Positions 45,757-54,092 of a stretch of 64,000 nucleotides of DNA are shown piece by piece (position 1 is the stretch's first letter; every line of letters starts with the position of its first letter). Source of the stretch: Candidatus Poribacteria bacterium (GTDB taxonomy: Bacteria; Poribacteria; WGA-4E; WGA-3G); assembly GCA_958295945.1 (NCBI GenBank), contig OY282386.1, positions 2,914,001 to 2,978,000 on the forward strand. Reading direction: 5' to 3'. The notes beneath the pieces were generated by a model. That model worked only from the letters and a program-made list of their open reading frames with translations, did not search any database and was not told the DNA's origin. A program made the position numbers and the translations under genes.

Positions 45757-46168
45757 CTTCCATCAGTTGTTGTAATCGGATTAACAATCTCTCAAATTCT
45801 GTATAGTAATCTTCGCGAATTATCTTTACTACATCGGCTGCAATTTCTTCATCATAAGTATGTGATGTCAATTTCCGTTTTTCTACCATATCCATCCATA
45901 CTTCACCGTTTTCAATCAGTCCATTCCTAAAAGCAGCACGTGTTGTATCACGAGAACCAAATAAATTCAATAATCCTTGTGACTCCAGGAAATTCTTCAT
46001 AGTTTTCCAGGCCACTTCATGTGTATATTCAAATCCTTGTATTAATCCTTGTGATTCCAAATCAGAAAGTTCACGTTGCTCTGCAAGTTCAACTGCGGAT
46101 TTTAAGCGTGCAAATGCTCTTCCAAAACTGATGGCACGTTGAACCCAACGAGTCTCTTTAATATCCAT
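45749..46168 (-). CDS. HEPN/HI0074-type partner protein (putative toxin)
   Basis: This 139-residue helical protein belongs to the nucleotidyltransferase substrate-binding (HI0074) family within the HEPN superfamily. The HepT RNase motif RX4HXY is present as Arg98-KLTS-His103-T-Tyr105, so the active site and the tyrosine that the antitoxin would modify are intact. The helix GFEYTHEVAWKTMKNFLESQ is typical. In known cases the HEPN protein cleaves RNA and the nucleotidyltransferase silences it by AMPylation. The pair lies between thiS and thiG, 98 bases after thiS. Confidence 0.8.
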   Translation of the reverse strand: MDIKETRWVQRAISFGRAFARLKSAVELAEQRELSDLESQGLIQGFEYTHEVAWKTMKNFLESQGLLNLFGSRDTTRAAFRNGLIENGEVWMDMVEKRKLTSHTYDEEIAADVVKIIREDYYTEFERLLIRLQQLMEDD

Positions 46169-46266
46169 AATTCATCAACAATACCTAATGGTTTTCAATT
46201 AGTATAACACCGCATATATTCTTTTTCAAGATATCCTTGAATCTGTCCTCAAATTCTAACCCTAAA

Positions 46267-46473
46267 TCATCCACCCTGAACAGCACGAATAATCTCTATT
46301 TCACTGTTTTCCGTTACTTCATACGCCTTCCACTTCGATTTCGGAATTACCTCTTTCTCCACAGCAACTGCAATTCCAGACTGATGCGGATCTATCTCTA
46401 AGGAATTCAACAGATCCCATACATTCATTATTTCACGTATTTCTCTGTCTTCTCCATTAATACGTATATGCAT
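46267..46473 (-). CDS. thiS: sulfur carrier protein ThiS
   Basis: This 68-residue ubiquitin-fold protein delivers sulfur to the thiazole synthase as a C-terminal thiocarboxylate. It ends in the required Gly-Gly (AVQGG). INGEDREIREIMNVWDLLNS is the usual N-terminal hairpin. GAGGAGT lies 8 bases before the ATG, inside the end of thiO. No thiF-type activating enzyme is present in the operon, so it must be encoded elsewhere. Confidence 0.93.
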   Translation of the reverse strand: MHIRINGEDREIREIMNVWDLLNSLEIDPHQSGIAVAVEKEVIPKSKWKAYEVTENSEIEIIRAVQGG

Positions 46474-46476
46474 TTT

Positions 46477-47625
46477 TCACGACTCCTCTGATGTCAAAAA
46501 CCTTGATAACTGAAAAGGGACAATTGTGGGGGAAGTCTCACCCGTTAAAATCAGTTTAGTTATCTCATATACGGTAACAGGTGTTAATAATATACCGTTA
46601 CGGTAGTGTCCTGTGGCATATATAAGATTATCAATCGGTGTATTGCCAAGTATCGGAGCATTGTCCCTACTACCAGGGCGTAACCCTGTCCAAGATTCCA
46701 GAATCGGTAACTCGTAAATTCCCGGAACAACTTCCCATGCGCCACGAAGCAATTCGAACATACCTCCCACAGTTAAACGCTCATCATATCCCATCTCTTC
46801 ACTTGTCGCACCAACGATGAGTCTCCCATCAGATCTCGGAACAAGATATACATTAGTTGGATACCTTGCTCGGACGGTGCGAATGACCGTACTGATCTCT
46901 ATTCCTTCATTCATCTCTAATGCTAACATCTGCCCTTTCACCGGACGGACTGGTGGCAGCATATCATTAGGGATACCATCTATCTGCCTAGACCAACAAC
47001 CTGCTGCAAGAATAACAATATCACACTGTTTAATACCTTCATCAGTTTGCATGGCAGTCACTCTCCCATTTTCTATTACTATCTTATTGACGGTTCTATT
47101 TTCATGCAACTTCCCACCATACTTTTGAAAAGCATACTTGAGCGCACAAATCATCAATCTATTATCCACCTGATGGTCAGTTTCACAGTGGATTGCTGAA
47201 TTAACCCGCGGGGATAGTGCCGGTTCTATTTCACATGCATCTCTCCCATTTAACCATTTCACCTCCAATCCAAATTGCTGTTGTGCCTTGTATAAGTGAC
47301 GGAGTTGATGTGTATCATCAGGTTCTAAACCCACAATTAAAGTGCCTTCCACACGATAACCGATTGACATGTGGGTATCTGTCTCTAATTCATCAACCCA
47401 TTGTGGATAAAGTGATAAACTCTCTATACCTAATTGAAGTAGTTCTGGTTCTTCTGTATGCACTTCAGCATAAGGGGCAAGCATACCTGCTGCTGCCCAA
47501 GATGCAGCGCGTCCGGCTTCACCTCGATCAAATATGGTGACCGCGGCACCAGACTTCGCAAGCTGCCATCCAATTCCGAGTCCGATCACGCCTCCCCCGA
47601 TGATAACAATGTTCTCGTTTGACAT
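46477..47625 (-). CDS. thiO: glycine oxidase ThiO
   Basis: This 382-residue FAD enzyme oxidises glycine to the imine needed for the thiazole ring. The N-terminal FAD-binding motif is IVIIGGGVIGLGIGWQLA, followed by AGRAASWAAAGMLAPYAE. The conserved C-terminal GLRPGSRDNAPILG and TGHYRNGILLTP segments complete the pattern. Its start overlaps the stop of the upstream gene as TAATG, so the two are translationally coupled. It sits in the usual thiO-thiS-thiG order, apart from the inserted toxin-antitoxin pair. Confidence 0.95.
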   Translation of the reverse strand: MSNENIVIIGGGVIGLGIGWQLAKSGAAVTIFDRGEAGRAASWAAAGMLAPYAEVHTEEPELLQLGIESLSLYPQWVDELETDTHMSIGYRVEGTLIVGLEPDDTHQLRHLYKAQQQFGLEVKWLNGRDACEIEPALSPRVNSAIHCETDHQVDNRLMICALKYAFQKYGGKLHENRTVNKIVIENGRVTAMQTDEGIKQCDIVILAAGCWSRQIDGIPNDMLPPVRPVKGQMLALEMNEGIEISTVIRTVRARYPTNVYLVPRSDGRLIVGATSEEMGYDERLTVGGMFELLRGAWEVVPGIYELPILESWTGLRPGSRDNAPILGNTPIDNLIYATGHYRNGILLTPVTVYEITKLILTGETSPTIVPFQLSRFLTSEES

Positions 47626-48632
47626 TAATCTTCCGATGATTCCGTTTCTTCTTCTAATAGATTAATAAATAGATCTTCTGCTTTAACAATTTTTTTGACT
47701 AATCCATTTTCAAACGCGAATTTTGAAAATGCATCCCATTTCTCTTTTTCCTGAATCTGAGTTGTTGCAAATAAGTCCACTGTGTCGTTAAAAGCAAGTG
47801 TTTCTAATTCTTTATTTGCATCGGGATTTGCCTTAAAAAAGAATTCCAATGCAGATTCAGGATTCTTCTTCGTATATTTTATCGCTTCTCTAATCGCCAT
47901 CATCAAAGATTCAGCAGTTTTCGTATGTTTCTCCAAATAATCATCATTAGTAATAATTACCAATTCATAATAATCAGGTATACCGTGTTTCTCAAGTGCG
48001 AAAAATGCCGCCTCTGCTCCCTTAAGTTTCAGCATGTTAATTTCATAATTCCGAAATGGACCGATCACCGCATCAATCTGCCCGCTGATAAGAGGGGCAA
48101 CAATATTTGTCCCCACATTTATCAGTTTATAATCCTCTTTCTTTAAACCTGCATTCGCACCGATAGCATTAAACAGAAGCACATCCAATGGTGCTACCGT
48201 ATACCCAATTGTCTTGCCTTTGAAATCTGCGGGTGTCGTAATGCCTGATTTCTTGAGATATGTTATTGTATTCAATGGATGTTCAACAAGTAATCCTATT
48301 GATTTGACAGGTAGTACCTCTTCACTTGCACGAGCTATAGTAACACTGTGCTGGTAATTCACAGCAAAGGGTGCCTTTCCTACTGCAACAAGTTTCAACG
48401 GTGCATCAGGGTCACCACCCCATTGTAAATCTACGGATAAACCGTGTTTTTCAAATATTTTGCTTTCTTTCGCAACATAAAGCGGCACATGGTCAATATT
48501 TGGAAACCAATCCAAAAGTAACGTAACATTCTCGGTTTCTGTTTTTAGATGTCCATCTGAATGTATATTGATATGTCCAGTTACCAATATACCACATGTG
48601 ATGAATAAGACTAATCGTATTAACATTTTCAT
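47625..48632 (-). CDS. NMT1/ThiY-like ABC substrate-binding protein
   Basis: The protein has 335 residues. An N-terminal hydrophobic signal (MKMLIRLVLFITCGILVTG) is followed by VTLLLDWFPNIDHVPLYVAKE, the start of the thiamine-pyrimidine-precursor-binding NMT1 fold. FKGKTIGYTVAPLDVLLFN and GQIDAVIGPFRNYEINML are further family segments. It probably captures a formylaminopyrimidine or HMP precursor in the periplasm and passes it to the permease upstream. A GGAG ribosome site precedes the ATG. The operon position under a TPP riboswitch supports this role. Confidence 0.88.
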   Translation of the reverse strand: MKMLIRLVLFITCGILVTGHINIHSDGHLKTETENVTLLLDWFPNIDHVPLYVAKESKIFEKHGLSVDLQWGGDPDAPLKLVAVGKAPFAVNYQHSVTIARASEEVLPVKSIGLLVEHPLNTITYLKKSGITTPADFKGKTIGYTVAPLDVLLFNAIGANAGLKKEDYKLINVGTNIVAPLISGQIDAVIGPFRNYEINMLKLKGAEAAFFALEKHGIPDYYELVIITNDDYLEKHTKTAESLMMAIREAIKYTKKNPESALEFFFKANPDANKELETLAFNDTVDLFATTQIQEKEKWDAFSKFAFENGLVKKIVKAEDLFINLLEEETESSED

Positions 48633-48676
48633 AAGAAACTCCTTCCAAATTAATAATTGTCAATAATCTAAATTTA

Positions 48677-49447
48677 TCAGATCGTCTGTGTGTTTTTCTG
48701 ACGTTTCCGCCACGGCATTGCCCAAAATTCCAATAGAGACATAATTGCAAATAAACCTAATCCCAAGAATGTTAGACTGAAAATTGCAGCAAAAACAAGA
48801 TCTACCTCAAGCGTTGAATTAGCATACAACATCAAAAACCCAAGTCCTGCACTTGCCCCTACCCATTCACCGATCACAGCACCAATTGTGGATATTGAGA
48901 TACCAATTTTCGCGCCAGAAAAGATGAACGGTAGTGCAGTAGGTATACGCACTTTCCAAAGTATCTGCCATCGTGATGCACGTAGTATCTTAAAGAGGTC
49001 CACCGTATCCGGATCGGTAGATTTCAATCCATCTAATGTAGTTAGGACAATAGAAAAAAACACAATAATTGCTGCCATCATAACTTTTGAGGCAATCCCA
49101 AACCCAAACCAAACGACTAACAATGGGGCAATCGCAAACACAGGTACCGTTTGGGAACCAATTACATAAGGATAAAATGCTTTCTCCAAAATCGGAAACT
49201 CAAACATCAGCACTGCTAAAGGGACACCAACACTAACCGCAAGTGCAAATCCGAGCAACATTTCTTGTAATGTCACCCAAGAATGCTTCAATAATCGATC
49301 GTGTTCTTCAAATAGGGTTACTACTATTTTTGATGGTGGCGGAAGAATAAAGTGTGGTATCTCTTTAATATACACATATACTTCCCAAGTTCCCAACACA
49401 GCCAACAATATCAGTACTGGTAACACATAATTACTGAAAGAACGCAT
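48677..49447 (-). CDS. ThiX-like ABC transporter permease
   Basis: This 256-residue inner-membrane protein has about six hydrophobic helices. The EAA loop that docks the ATPase is at RASRWQILWKVRIPTALPFIFSGAKIG (consensus EAA...G-like). The N-terminal IPHFILPPPSKIVVTL is typical of the NitT/TauT/ThiX permease family. It is the first gene behind the TPP riboswitch, so its uptake role for a thiamine precursor is likely. No Shine-Dalgarno is obvious before the ATG. An ATPase (ThiZ) is missing from the operon and must be supplied from elsewhere. Confidence 0.88.
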   Translation of the reverse strand: MRSFSNYVLPVLILLAVLGTWEVYVYIKEIPHFILPPPSKIVVTLFEEHDRLLKHSWVTLQEMLLGFALAVSVGVPLAVLMFEFPILEKAFYPYVIGSQTVPVFAIAPLLVVWFGFGIASKVMMAAIIVFFSIVLTTLDGLKSTDPDTVDLFKILRASRWQILWKVRIPTALPFIFSGAKIGISISTIGAVIGEWVGASAGLGFLMLYANSTLEVDLVFAAIFSLTFLGLGLFAIMSLLEFWAMPWRKRQKNTQTI

Positions 49448-49464
49448 CTAATTTTTTTAACAGC

Positions 49465-49545
49465 AAAAAGCCGTCTTCCGTTTTCGGTATAGAACATGCC
49501 GGTAGTTATATTAACTGCCTTAACAGTACCAAAAAGAAGCGGCTC
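49465..49545 (-). terminator. attenuator terminator of the TPP riboswitch
   Basis: Read on the minus strand, AGCCGCTTC pairs with GAAGACGGCT across a long loop with internal GGTA/TACC pairing, and the stem ends in TTTTTG. It lies between the aptamer and the first codon of the permease gene, as expected of a transcription-terminating riboswitch. Confidence 0.65.
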
Positions 49546-49582
49546 AGTTCCTCAAAGGTTGAGGCACAATTCATTTTGTTTT

Positions 49583-49656
49583 TCCCTACGCTGGCATGAC
49601 CCAGATCAGGTTCAATGGGTGTTTTCTCAGCTCCTATACGTATAAGAGCACCCCAT
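49583..49656 (-). promoter_or_regulatory. TPP riboswitch (THI box)
   Basis: On the minus strand the conserved segments follow in order: GGGGTGC, then CTGAGA, the ACCC stem strand, TTGAACCTGATCTGGGTC and ATGCCAGCGTAGGGAA. This is the standard thiamine pyrophosphate aptamer. It controls the whole thi operon that starts at 49447 and, by inference, the toxin-antitoxin genes inside it. When thiamine pyrophosphate is high, the downstream terminator would form. Confidence 0.95.
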
Positions 49657-49673
49657 AATGTCATTTCAATACT

Positions 49674-49702
49674 ATTGTATCATAATTTCATAATCTCTGC
49701 AA
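49674..49702 (-). promoter_or_regulatory. sigma-70-type promoter for the thi operon
   Basis: On the minus strand TTGCAG (49702-49697) and TACAAT (49679-49674) are separated by exactly 17 bases. Transcription would start near 49667, about ten bases before the riboswitch. Confidence 0.7.
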
Positions 49703-49724
49703 TACATTAAGAATCAACTCATTT

Positions 49725-50729
49725 TTAATCCACCGGCATTGCACGCTTTGGAATCTCTACTTCTTGTTCATCCCAAAACTTAAATGCCCCTTGATGTAAT
49801 GGAATAACAAATGCTTTTGATGCGTTTTCTATAGTCATTACTGAAGCAGCTTGATTTGATTGAAGCATTCTATTTTTGCCTTCTGATGAATAAACATGTT
49901 TCAGTAGAGCATAAATGGTCTCTTCTGGAATTGCTTTATTCGCAATCAGAACTGTTGGCATAGTAATTGTCCTCACGGGTTCAACTTTTCCTTCATACAT
50001 ACCTTCTGGCAATTTGGAAGGGAAATAGAACGGATATTTGTCATAAAAACCGTGCTTCTTTGCAGGGGTATCAAGGTCTATCATGCGAATAGATTTAATT
50101 GCTGTTAATTCAATTATTGCACGATTTGGAACACTGACTAACCATAAAAAACCTTGAACCTGACCATCTTGCAACGCTTGAGCACCTTTAGTACCACCAC
50201 TATAACTCGGTGTGAATTCTTCCCAAATTCCGGCTGCCTTTGCAAGCCGTTCCATAGTTTTTGCAGTACCAGAACCAGGAGCACCACAAGCAACCTTTGT
50301 CCCTACAATATCATCAAATGTATGAACATTGCTCTTTTCAAGTGTTGAAAATTGTCCATAAGCATAATATAAAAGCGTAACCATGCGGATATTATTTCTT
50401 GGTCCAACTTCTGCAAATACTTCTTCACCATTATAACCCAGCGAACTTTCAGATGCAAATACTACCCCGAGCGCATTCTCTTCCTCATTAACACGGCGTG
50501 TGTTTTCAACAGAACCTGCGGATGCTACAACATAGAGTTTTACATCAGGCACATTGTGCTCGACAATCTGTTTAATATCACCTGCAAACAGAGAAAAACT
50601 TCCACCAATCACGCCACCATATATAGTATACCATTCCTTATCCTGTTTATCACCGCATCCTGAAAAAAAAGTAAGTAGTAATAAAATAGAACTGACACAT
50701 AATTGGAGATAATTCTGTTTATTGCCCAT
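49725..50729 (-). CDS. TAXI-family TRAP transporter solute-binding lipoprotein
   Basis: The protein has 334 residues. The lipobox TFFSGC (Cys near residue 25) indicates a lipid anchor. The mature region YGGVIGGSFSLFAGDIKQIVEH, with the TAXI-type start near residue 37, and AGSVENTRRVNEEENALGVVF are characteristic of TRAP TAXI binding proteins for dicarboxylate-like or amino acid ligands. AAGGAATTC precedes the ATG. No DctQ/DctM membrane subunits are adjacent; the next minus-strand genes belong to the thi operon, so the partner permease is elsewhere. Confidence 0.88.
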   Translation of the reverse strand: MGNKQNYLQLCVSSILLLLTFFSGCGDKQDKEWYTIYGGVIGGSFSLFAGDIKQIVEHNVPDVKLYVVASAGSVENTRRVNEEENALGVVFASESSLGYNGEEVFAEVGPRNNIRMVTLLYYAYGQFSTLEKSNVHTFDDIVGTKVACGAPGSGTAKTMERLAKAAGIWEEFTPSYSGGTKGAQALQDGQVQGFLWLVSVPNRAIIELTAIKSIRMIDLDTPAKKHGFYDKYPFYFPSKLPEGMYEGKVEPVRTITMPTVLIANKAIPEETIYALLKHVYSSEGKNRMLQSNQAASVMTIENASKAFVIPLHQGAFKFWDEQEVEIPKRAMPVD

Positions 50730-50897
50730 TTGAATTCCTTAAATATTAGGTTTTGGATAACCGATAATATCATAACTTTGCACAATTTACAAGAGAATTG
50801 AGACCTATGGGTATGTCAGTTTTTTTGCATGCATATTGTATCTGTCTTGTTGAAGGAGTGAAGTGCCATCGATTTTTTAGACCATAATTTCGTAAAG

Positions 50898-50999
50898 TTA
50901 AGACAAGTTTTTTTGTTCAAATTCAATAGGAGTTAAATAACCTAATGCCGAATGAGGTCGTTTCTGGTTGGACACTTGTTCAATAAAATGTCCAATGGT
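50898..50999 (-). mobile_element. IS3-family transposase 3-prime remnant
   Basis: The minus-strand frame reads TIGHFIEQVSNQ followed by KRPHSALGYLTPIEFEQ and a stop. This is the conserved C-terminus of IS3-family OrfB transposases. Only about 34 codons are left and there is no upstream orfA or intact terminal repeat, so it is a dead fragment. Its upstream end merges into a repeat of the TATAGTAGA family at 50997-51059. The rest of the 50730-51153 gap holds nothing else I can support. Confidence 0.85.
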
Positions 51000-51059
51000 A
51001 GACGAGATCTCCGAACCTCGCAGATGCTGAATGTTCAAGTAATTTCAAAATCTACTATA
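50997..51059. repeat. partial copy of the TATAGTAGA dispersed repeat
   Basis: In reverse orientation this copy matches the left part of the element at 8646 (CTACC, hairpin, TGTTCAAGT, TTTCAAAATCTACTATA). The right part of the element is missing and the copy abuts the IS3 remnant, so the two junctions probably formed together. Confidence 0.75.
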
Positions 51060-51153
51060 ACTTTACATACAAACACAATTTCTCTTGATAAATCTTTCTA
51101 ATATTGATAAACTAACAATATAAATGTGTTTAAATGACAAGGAGGACGTAAAG

Positions 51154-52425
51154 ATGAATAGATCTTACGCATTCTTATGGATTATTACCATTAGCATATT
51201 CATGTGTGTTGGATTTACTTCTATATGTGAGGCAACTACTGAAGAGGAACCACCACCACCTCAAAAGGAAACTCATCCATCTGAAAAACGTGTTGTAGTT
51301 TTACATTTTAAAGATAGCAGTAATTTTGATGATCCAGTCGGTTGTGGTTGTATACCAAACTTCGTCGGTGCTGTTTTTAGCACAAAAAAAATGTGGGATT
51401 TGGAAGCAGGTTTCGCAACAATTCTTGCTCGAAGACTCGCAGAAACATCTGTCTATCAACCTGTTTCACGAGATGAACTACTGGATGCTATGGCACAGAT
51501 GACCTTATCAAGACGTAACTTAATGAAAATTGATAAAGACCAACGTGCAGAACTTGCGAAACTACTCAATGCCGATGTTATAATTGTTGGTGAAATCAAA
51601 AAATTTGGACAGACAAGAATGAAGGCAAACGCTTCAAGGTCCTTGACAGAAAGTGGAAGAGAAACACAATCAGTACCCATATCCACAAGTTATATGACCA
51701 GATTTGCAGCCATGGGGCATAGAAATCGAGCTTTTGTAAAACTTAACATGAAATTTTACGAAGCATCCGGAAATGAAATCGCTACTGTGCCAATTGACGT
51801 ATCTCATAGAGATAGTCTCGCGGGGACAAATATCGCTGGATTGAAAGCTTCTGTTACTGAATCCGGCTCCGAATTTCAATTTGGAAAGACTAAGGAAAAA
51901 TTTGGAAACCGCACTCGACCAATCACAAAAACCACACAACTAAATAAAATTAAATTTGCTTCACCTGAGTATGATAGAACTCTTTTTGGTATAGCAACAA
52001 ATGATGCCCTTATCAAGACCGTCATCGAACTTAGAGATAGTTTTGGTCCAAACTTCATAACGCCATGGGAAACACCTGAGAATAAAGAGGAGCAAAAGAA
52101 GCAAGTTGACGAAGCAATGGCTAAACGTCCAATCAAAATTACTTATGTAGAAACCGATGATCAAAATGTGATTTACATTAATGCAGGTTCCGCAAAAGGA
52201 ATAGCAATCGATCAGCAGTTTGCAGTATATACTGATGGTCCACCAATTCGTGATGTTGATACAGGTGAAATCCTTGATTATACAAAGAAGAAAATTGCAA
52301 CTGTCGCTGTTACGGAAATCCTGAACGAGAAACTCTCTGTCGTAAAAATAGTTGAAAAAACAGGCGATATCAAAAGAGGTGACTTACTAAAATCACTTAC
52401 TTCAGATGATCCGAAGGAACAATAA
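51154..52425 (+). CDS. secreted CsgG/FlgT-like protein
   Basis: The protein has 423 residues. A signal sequence (residues 5-26) is followed by a region with VVVLHFKDSSNF, then EAGFATILARRLAETSVYQPVSRDEL and LAKLLNADVIIVGEIKKF. This is the alternating strand-helix pattern of the CsgG/FlgT-like secretion-associated domain. A C-terminal segment (YINAGSAKGIAIDQQFAVYTDG, about 340-400) resembles the FlgT C-terminal domain. It may assist secretion or assembly at the outer membrane; this is inferred from the fold alone. AAGGAGG precedes the ATG at 51154. The next gene begins 16 bases after its stop. Confidence 0.6.
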   Translation: MNRSYAFLWIITISIFMCVGFTSICEATTEEEPPPPQKETHPSEKRVVVLHFKDSSNFDDPVGCGCIPNFVGAVFSTKKMWDLEAGFATILARRLAETSVYQPVSRDELLDAMAQMTLSRRNLMKIDKDQRAELAKLLNADVIIVGEIKKFGQTRMKANASRSLTESGRETQSVPISTSYMTRFAAMGHRNRAFVKLNMKFYEASGNEIATVPIDVSHRDSLAGTNIAGLKASVTESGSEFQFGKTKEKFGNRTRPITKTTQLNKIKFASPEYDRTLFGIATNDALIKTVIELRDSFGPNFITPWETPENKEEQKKQVDEAMAKRPIKITYVETDDQNVIYINAGSAKGIAIDQQFAVYTDGPPIRDVDTGEILDYTKKKIATVAVTEILNEKLSVVKIVEKTGDIKRGDLLKSLTSDDPKEQ

Positions 52426-52441
52426 TCTTGGAGGATTTAAT

Positions 52442-53560
52442 ATGAATATTTCTTTTTTTCAATCACTTTTCAGAGTAATGGGTAAATCTATATACAGAGT
52501 TTATCCCTTCATCTTAGTTGTAATTTGTTTCTCAATAATGGTTTTCGGTTGTGCAGATACATCAAACAAAGAGAAATCAGATACATCACAAGGTGAAAAA
52601 GTAGACTCGTCTGAGAAAAAAATAAAAATCGGGTTTTCAATGGCTTCTTTGAGAGAAGAACGGTGGCAAAAAGATCGGGATATATTCATCAGAGAAGCAG
52701 AAAAATTGGGGGCCGAAGTTATTGTCCAATCTGCAAATGCTGATGCTGTAAAACAGAATGAGCAAGCTGAAAATATGATTACACAAGGGGTTGATGTGCT
52801 TGTTGTCATTCCGAGTGACAGTGTTGCCGCATCTCAAATTGTAAAAGCTGCACATGCAGAAGGTATTAAGGTCATCGCCTATGACAGGTTAATCCGAGAA
52901 AGTGATCCAGACCTTTATATCTCCTTTGATAACGAAGAGGTCGGTTACTTGCAAGCAGAATACTTACTACGACATCAACCCAAAGGCAATTATTTCTTAC
53001 TCGGTGGAGATCCGGGAGACAATAACGCACATCTACTACGAAAAGGACAGTTGCGTGCACTCCAGACTGCAATTGAGTCAGAAGATATTAAGTTAGTCGC
53101 TGATGGAAAACATTGGGCAGTGGCATGGGAAGCTAAAGACGCGCTTAACAAAACTGAACAAATTCTAACCCAAACAAATAACCAGATAGATGCTGTTGTC
53201 GCATCAAATGATGGCACTGCAGGTGGCGTGATCCAAGCTCTTGAAGGACAAAATCTGGCAGGAAAAGTTCTCGTTTCTGGACAAGATGCTGACATCGAAG
53301 CGTGCCAGCGAATCGCTAAAGGCACACAAACGATGACTGTTTTCAAACCCATTGATCTCATCGCTACTGTAGCTGCACATGCCGCAGTTGCGCTCGCAAA
53401 AGGAGAGGAAGTGGCTAAAGCAACCCAGATGGTCAATAATGGGAAAGTTGATGTGCAATCAATAATACTCAAATCAATTCAAGTTGATAAAGATAACCTG
53501 GATAAGGTGATTATTGAAGGCGGTTTCCACACACGAGAAAAAGTATATCAATCTAAATGA
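52442..53560 (+). CDS. xylF: D-xylose-type ABC substrate-binding lipoprotein
   Basis: The protein has about 372 residues. A lipobox (IMVFGCAD) predicts a lipid anchor. The mature part KIGFSMASLREERWQKDRDIF, ANADAVKQNEQAENMITQGV, VIAYDRLI and ASNDGTAGGVIQALEGQ is the XylF pattern of periplasmic-binding family 1 (sugar type). Xylose is the usual ligand, though related sugars are possible. A GGAGG site and the ATG at 52442 are clear. No XylG or XylH gene follows; instead there are decayed small genes, so the transporter may be split or lost here. Confidence 0.85.
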   Translation: MNISFFQSLFRVMGKSIYRVYPFILVVICFSIMVFGCADTSNKEKSDTSQGEKVDSSEKKIKIGFSMASLREERWQKDRDIFIREAEKLGAEVIVQSANADAVKQNEQAENMITQGVDVLVVIPSDSVAASQIVKAAHAEGIKVIAYDRLIRESDPDLYISFDNEEVGYLQAEYLLRHQPKGNYFLLGGDPGDNNAHLLRKGQLRALQTAIESEDIKLVADGKHWAVAWEAKDALNKTEQILTQTNNQIDAVVASNDGTAGGVIQALEGQNLAGKVLVSGQDADIEACQRIAKGTQTMTVFKPIDLIATVAAHAAVALAKGEEVAKATQMVNNGKVDVQSIILKSIQVDKDNLDKVIIEGGFHTREKVYQSK

Positions 53561-53655
53561 TAACGGATGGACTTGCTATTCTCATATCAGATTGTATGGA
53601 AAAGACATACTGTCACGAAACTCATACCCATGGTTCCGGTTAGCATAAACAAAAA

Positions 53656-54075
53656 ATGACTGAAGAGGAATTATCAAGTAGACAATTACCAGATGTAAAT
53701 GTCGTAAATATTGGAGGACCGCTGGATAATATCATCACTTCTTGAAGTCAGCGTCCAGATTTTGTACATGTAGATCTAAGTCACGGTCCAAATACAATAG
53801 TCGCCAATGTCAATTCGGTAGACTTGAAAACTATTTTAGGTTCAGATATACGATTTCTTCGGGTGTCAAATGTTCCATTCATTCCAGTACCAACTGGCTC
53901 ATATATCGCACCTGATTCCTTCATTAGACAAGCACAAAATCTTAAGGTAAAACGAATTGTCATTACCACTGGTATATTTAGTGAATATCCAATTAGTGTG
54001 GCACTTAACAAAGCAGGATTTTCAGTTCAAAAGAGAGTTATACATCAAAGACCCTTCATCACAGCCAGATGTTAA
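53656..54075 (+). pseudogene. hypothetical gene interrupted by an in-frame TGA
   Basis: The frame opens MTEEELSSRQLPDVNVVNI and runs to an in-frame TGA at 53743-53745. It continues with SQRPDFVHVDLSHGPNTIVA through GSDIRFLRVSNVPFIPVPTG to a normal stop at 54075. Both parts look like one protein of about 139 codons. I do not recognise the family. TGG, CGA or GGA to TGA would explain the break. There is no good ribosome site, so the gene is probably decaying. Upstream 53561-53655 shows nothing. Confidence 0.5.
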
Positions 54076-54092
54076 CAAAAGGGAAAACTAAA

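Noticed and set aside
13456-53745. Possible reassignment of TGA as a sense codon, because three frames contain an in-frame TGA.
   Set aside because: Many intact genes here end in TGA at the expected place (nadE, the VWA protein, M20 amidohydrolase) and TGG is used freely for tryptophan. The three cases lie in accessory or decaying genes.
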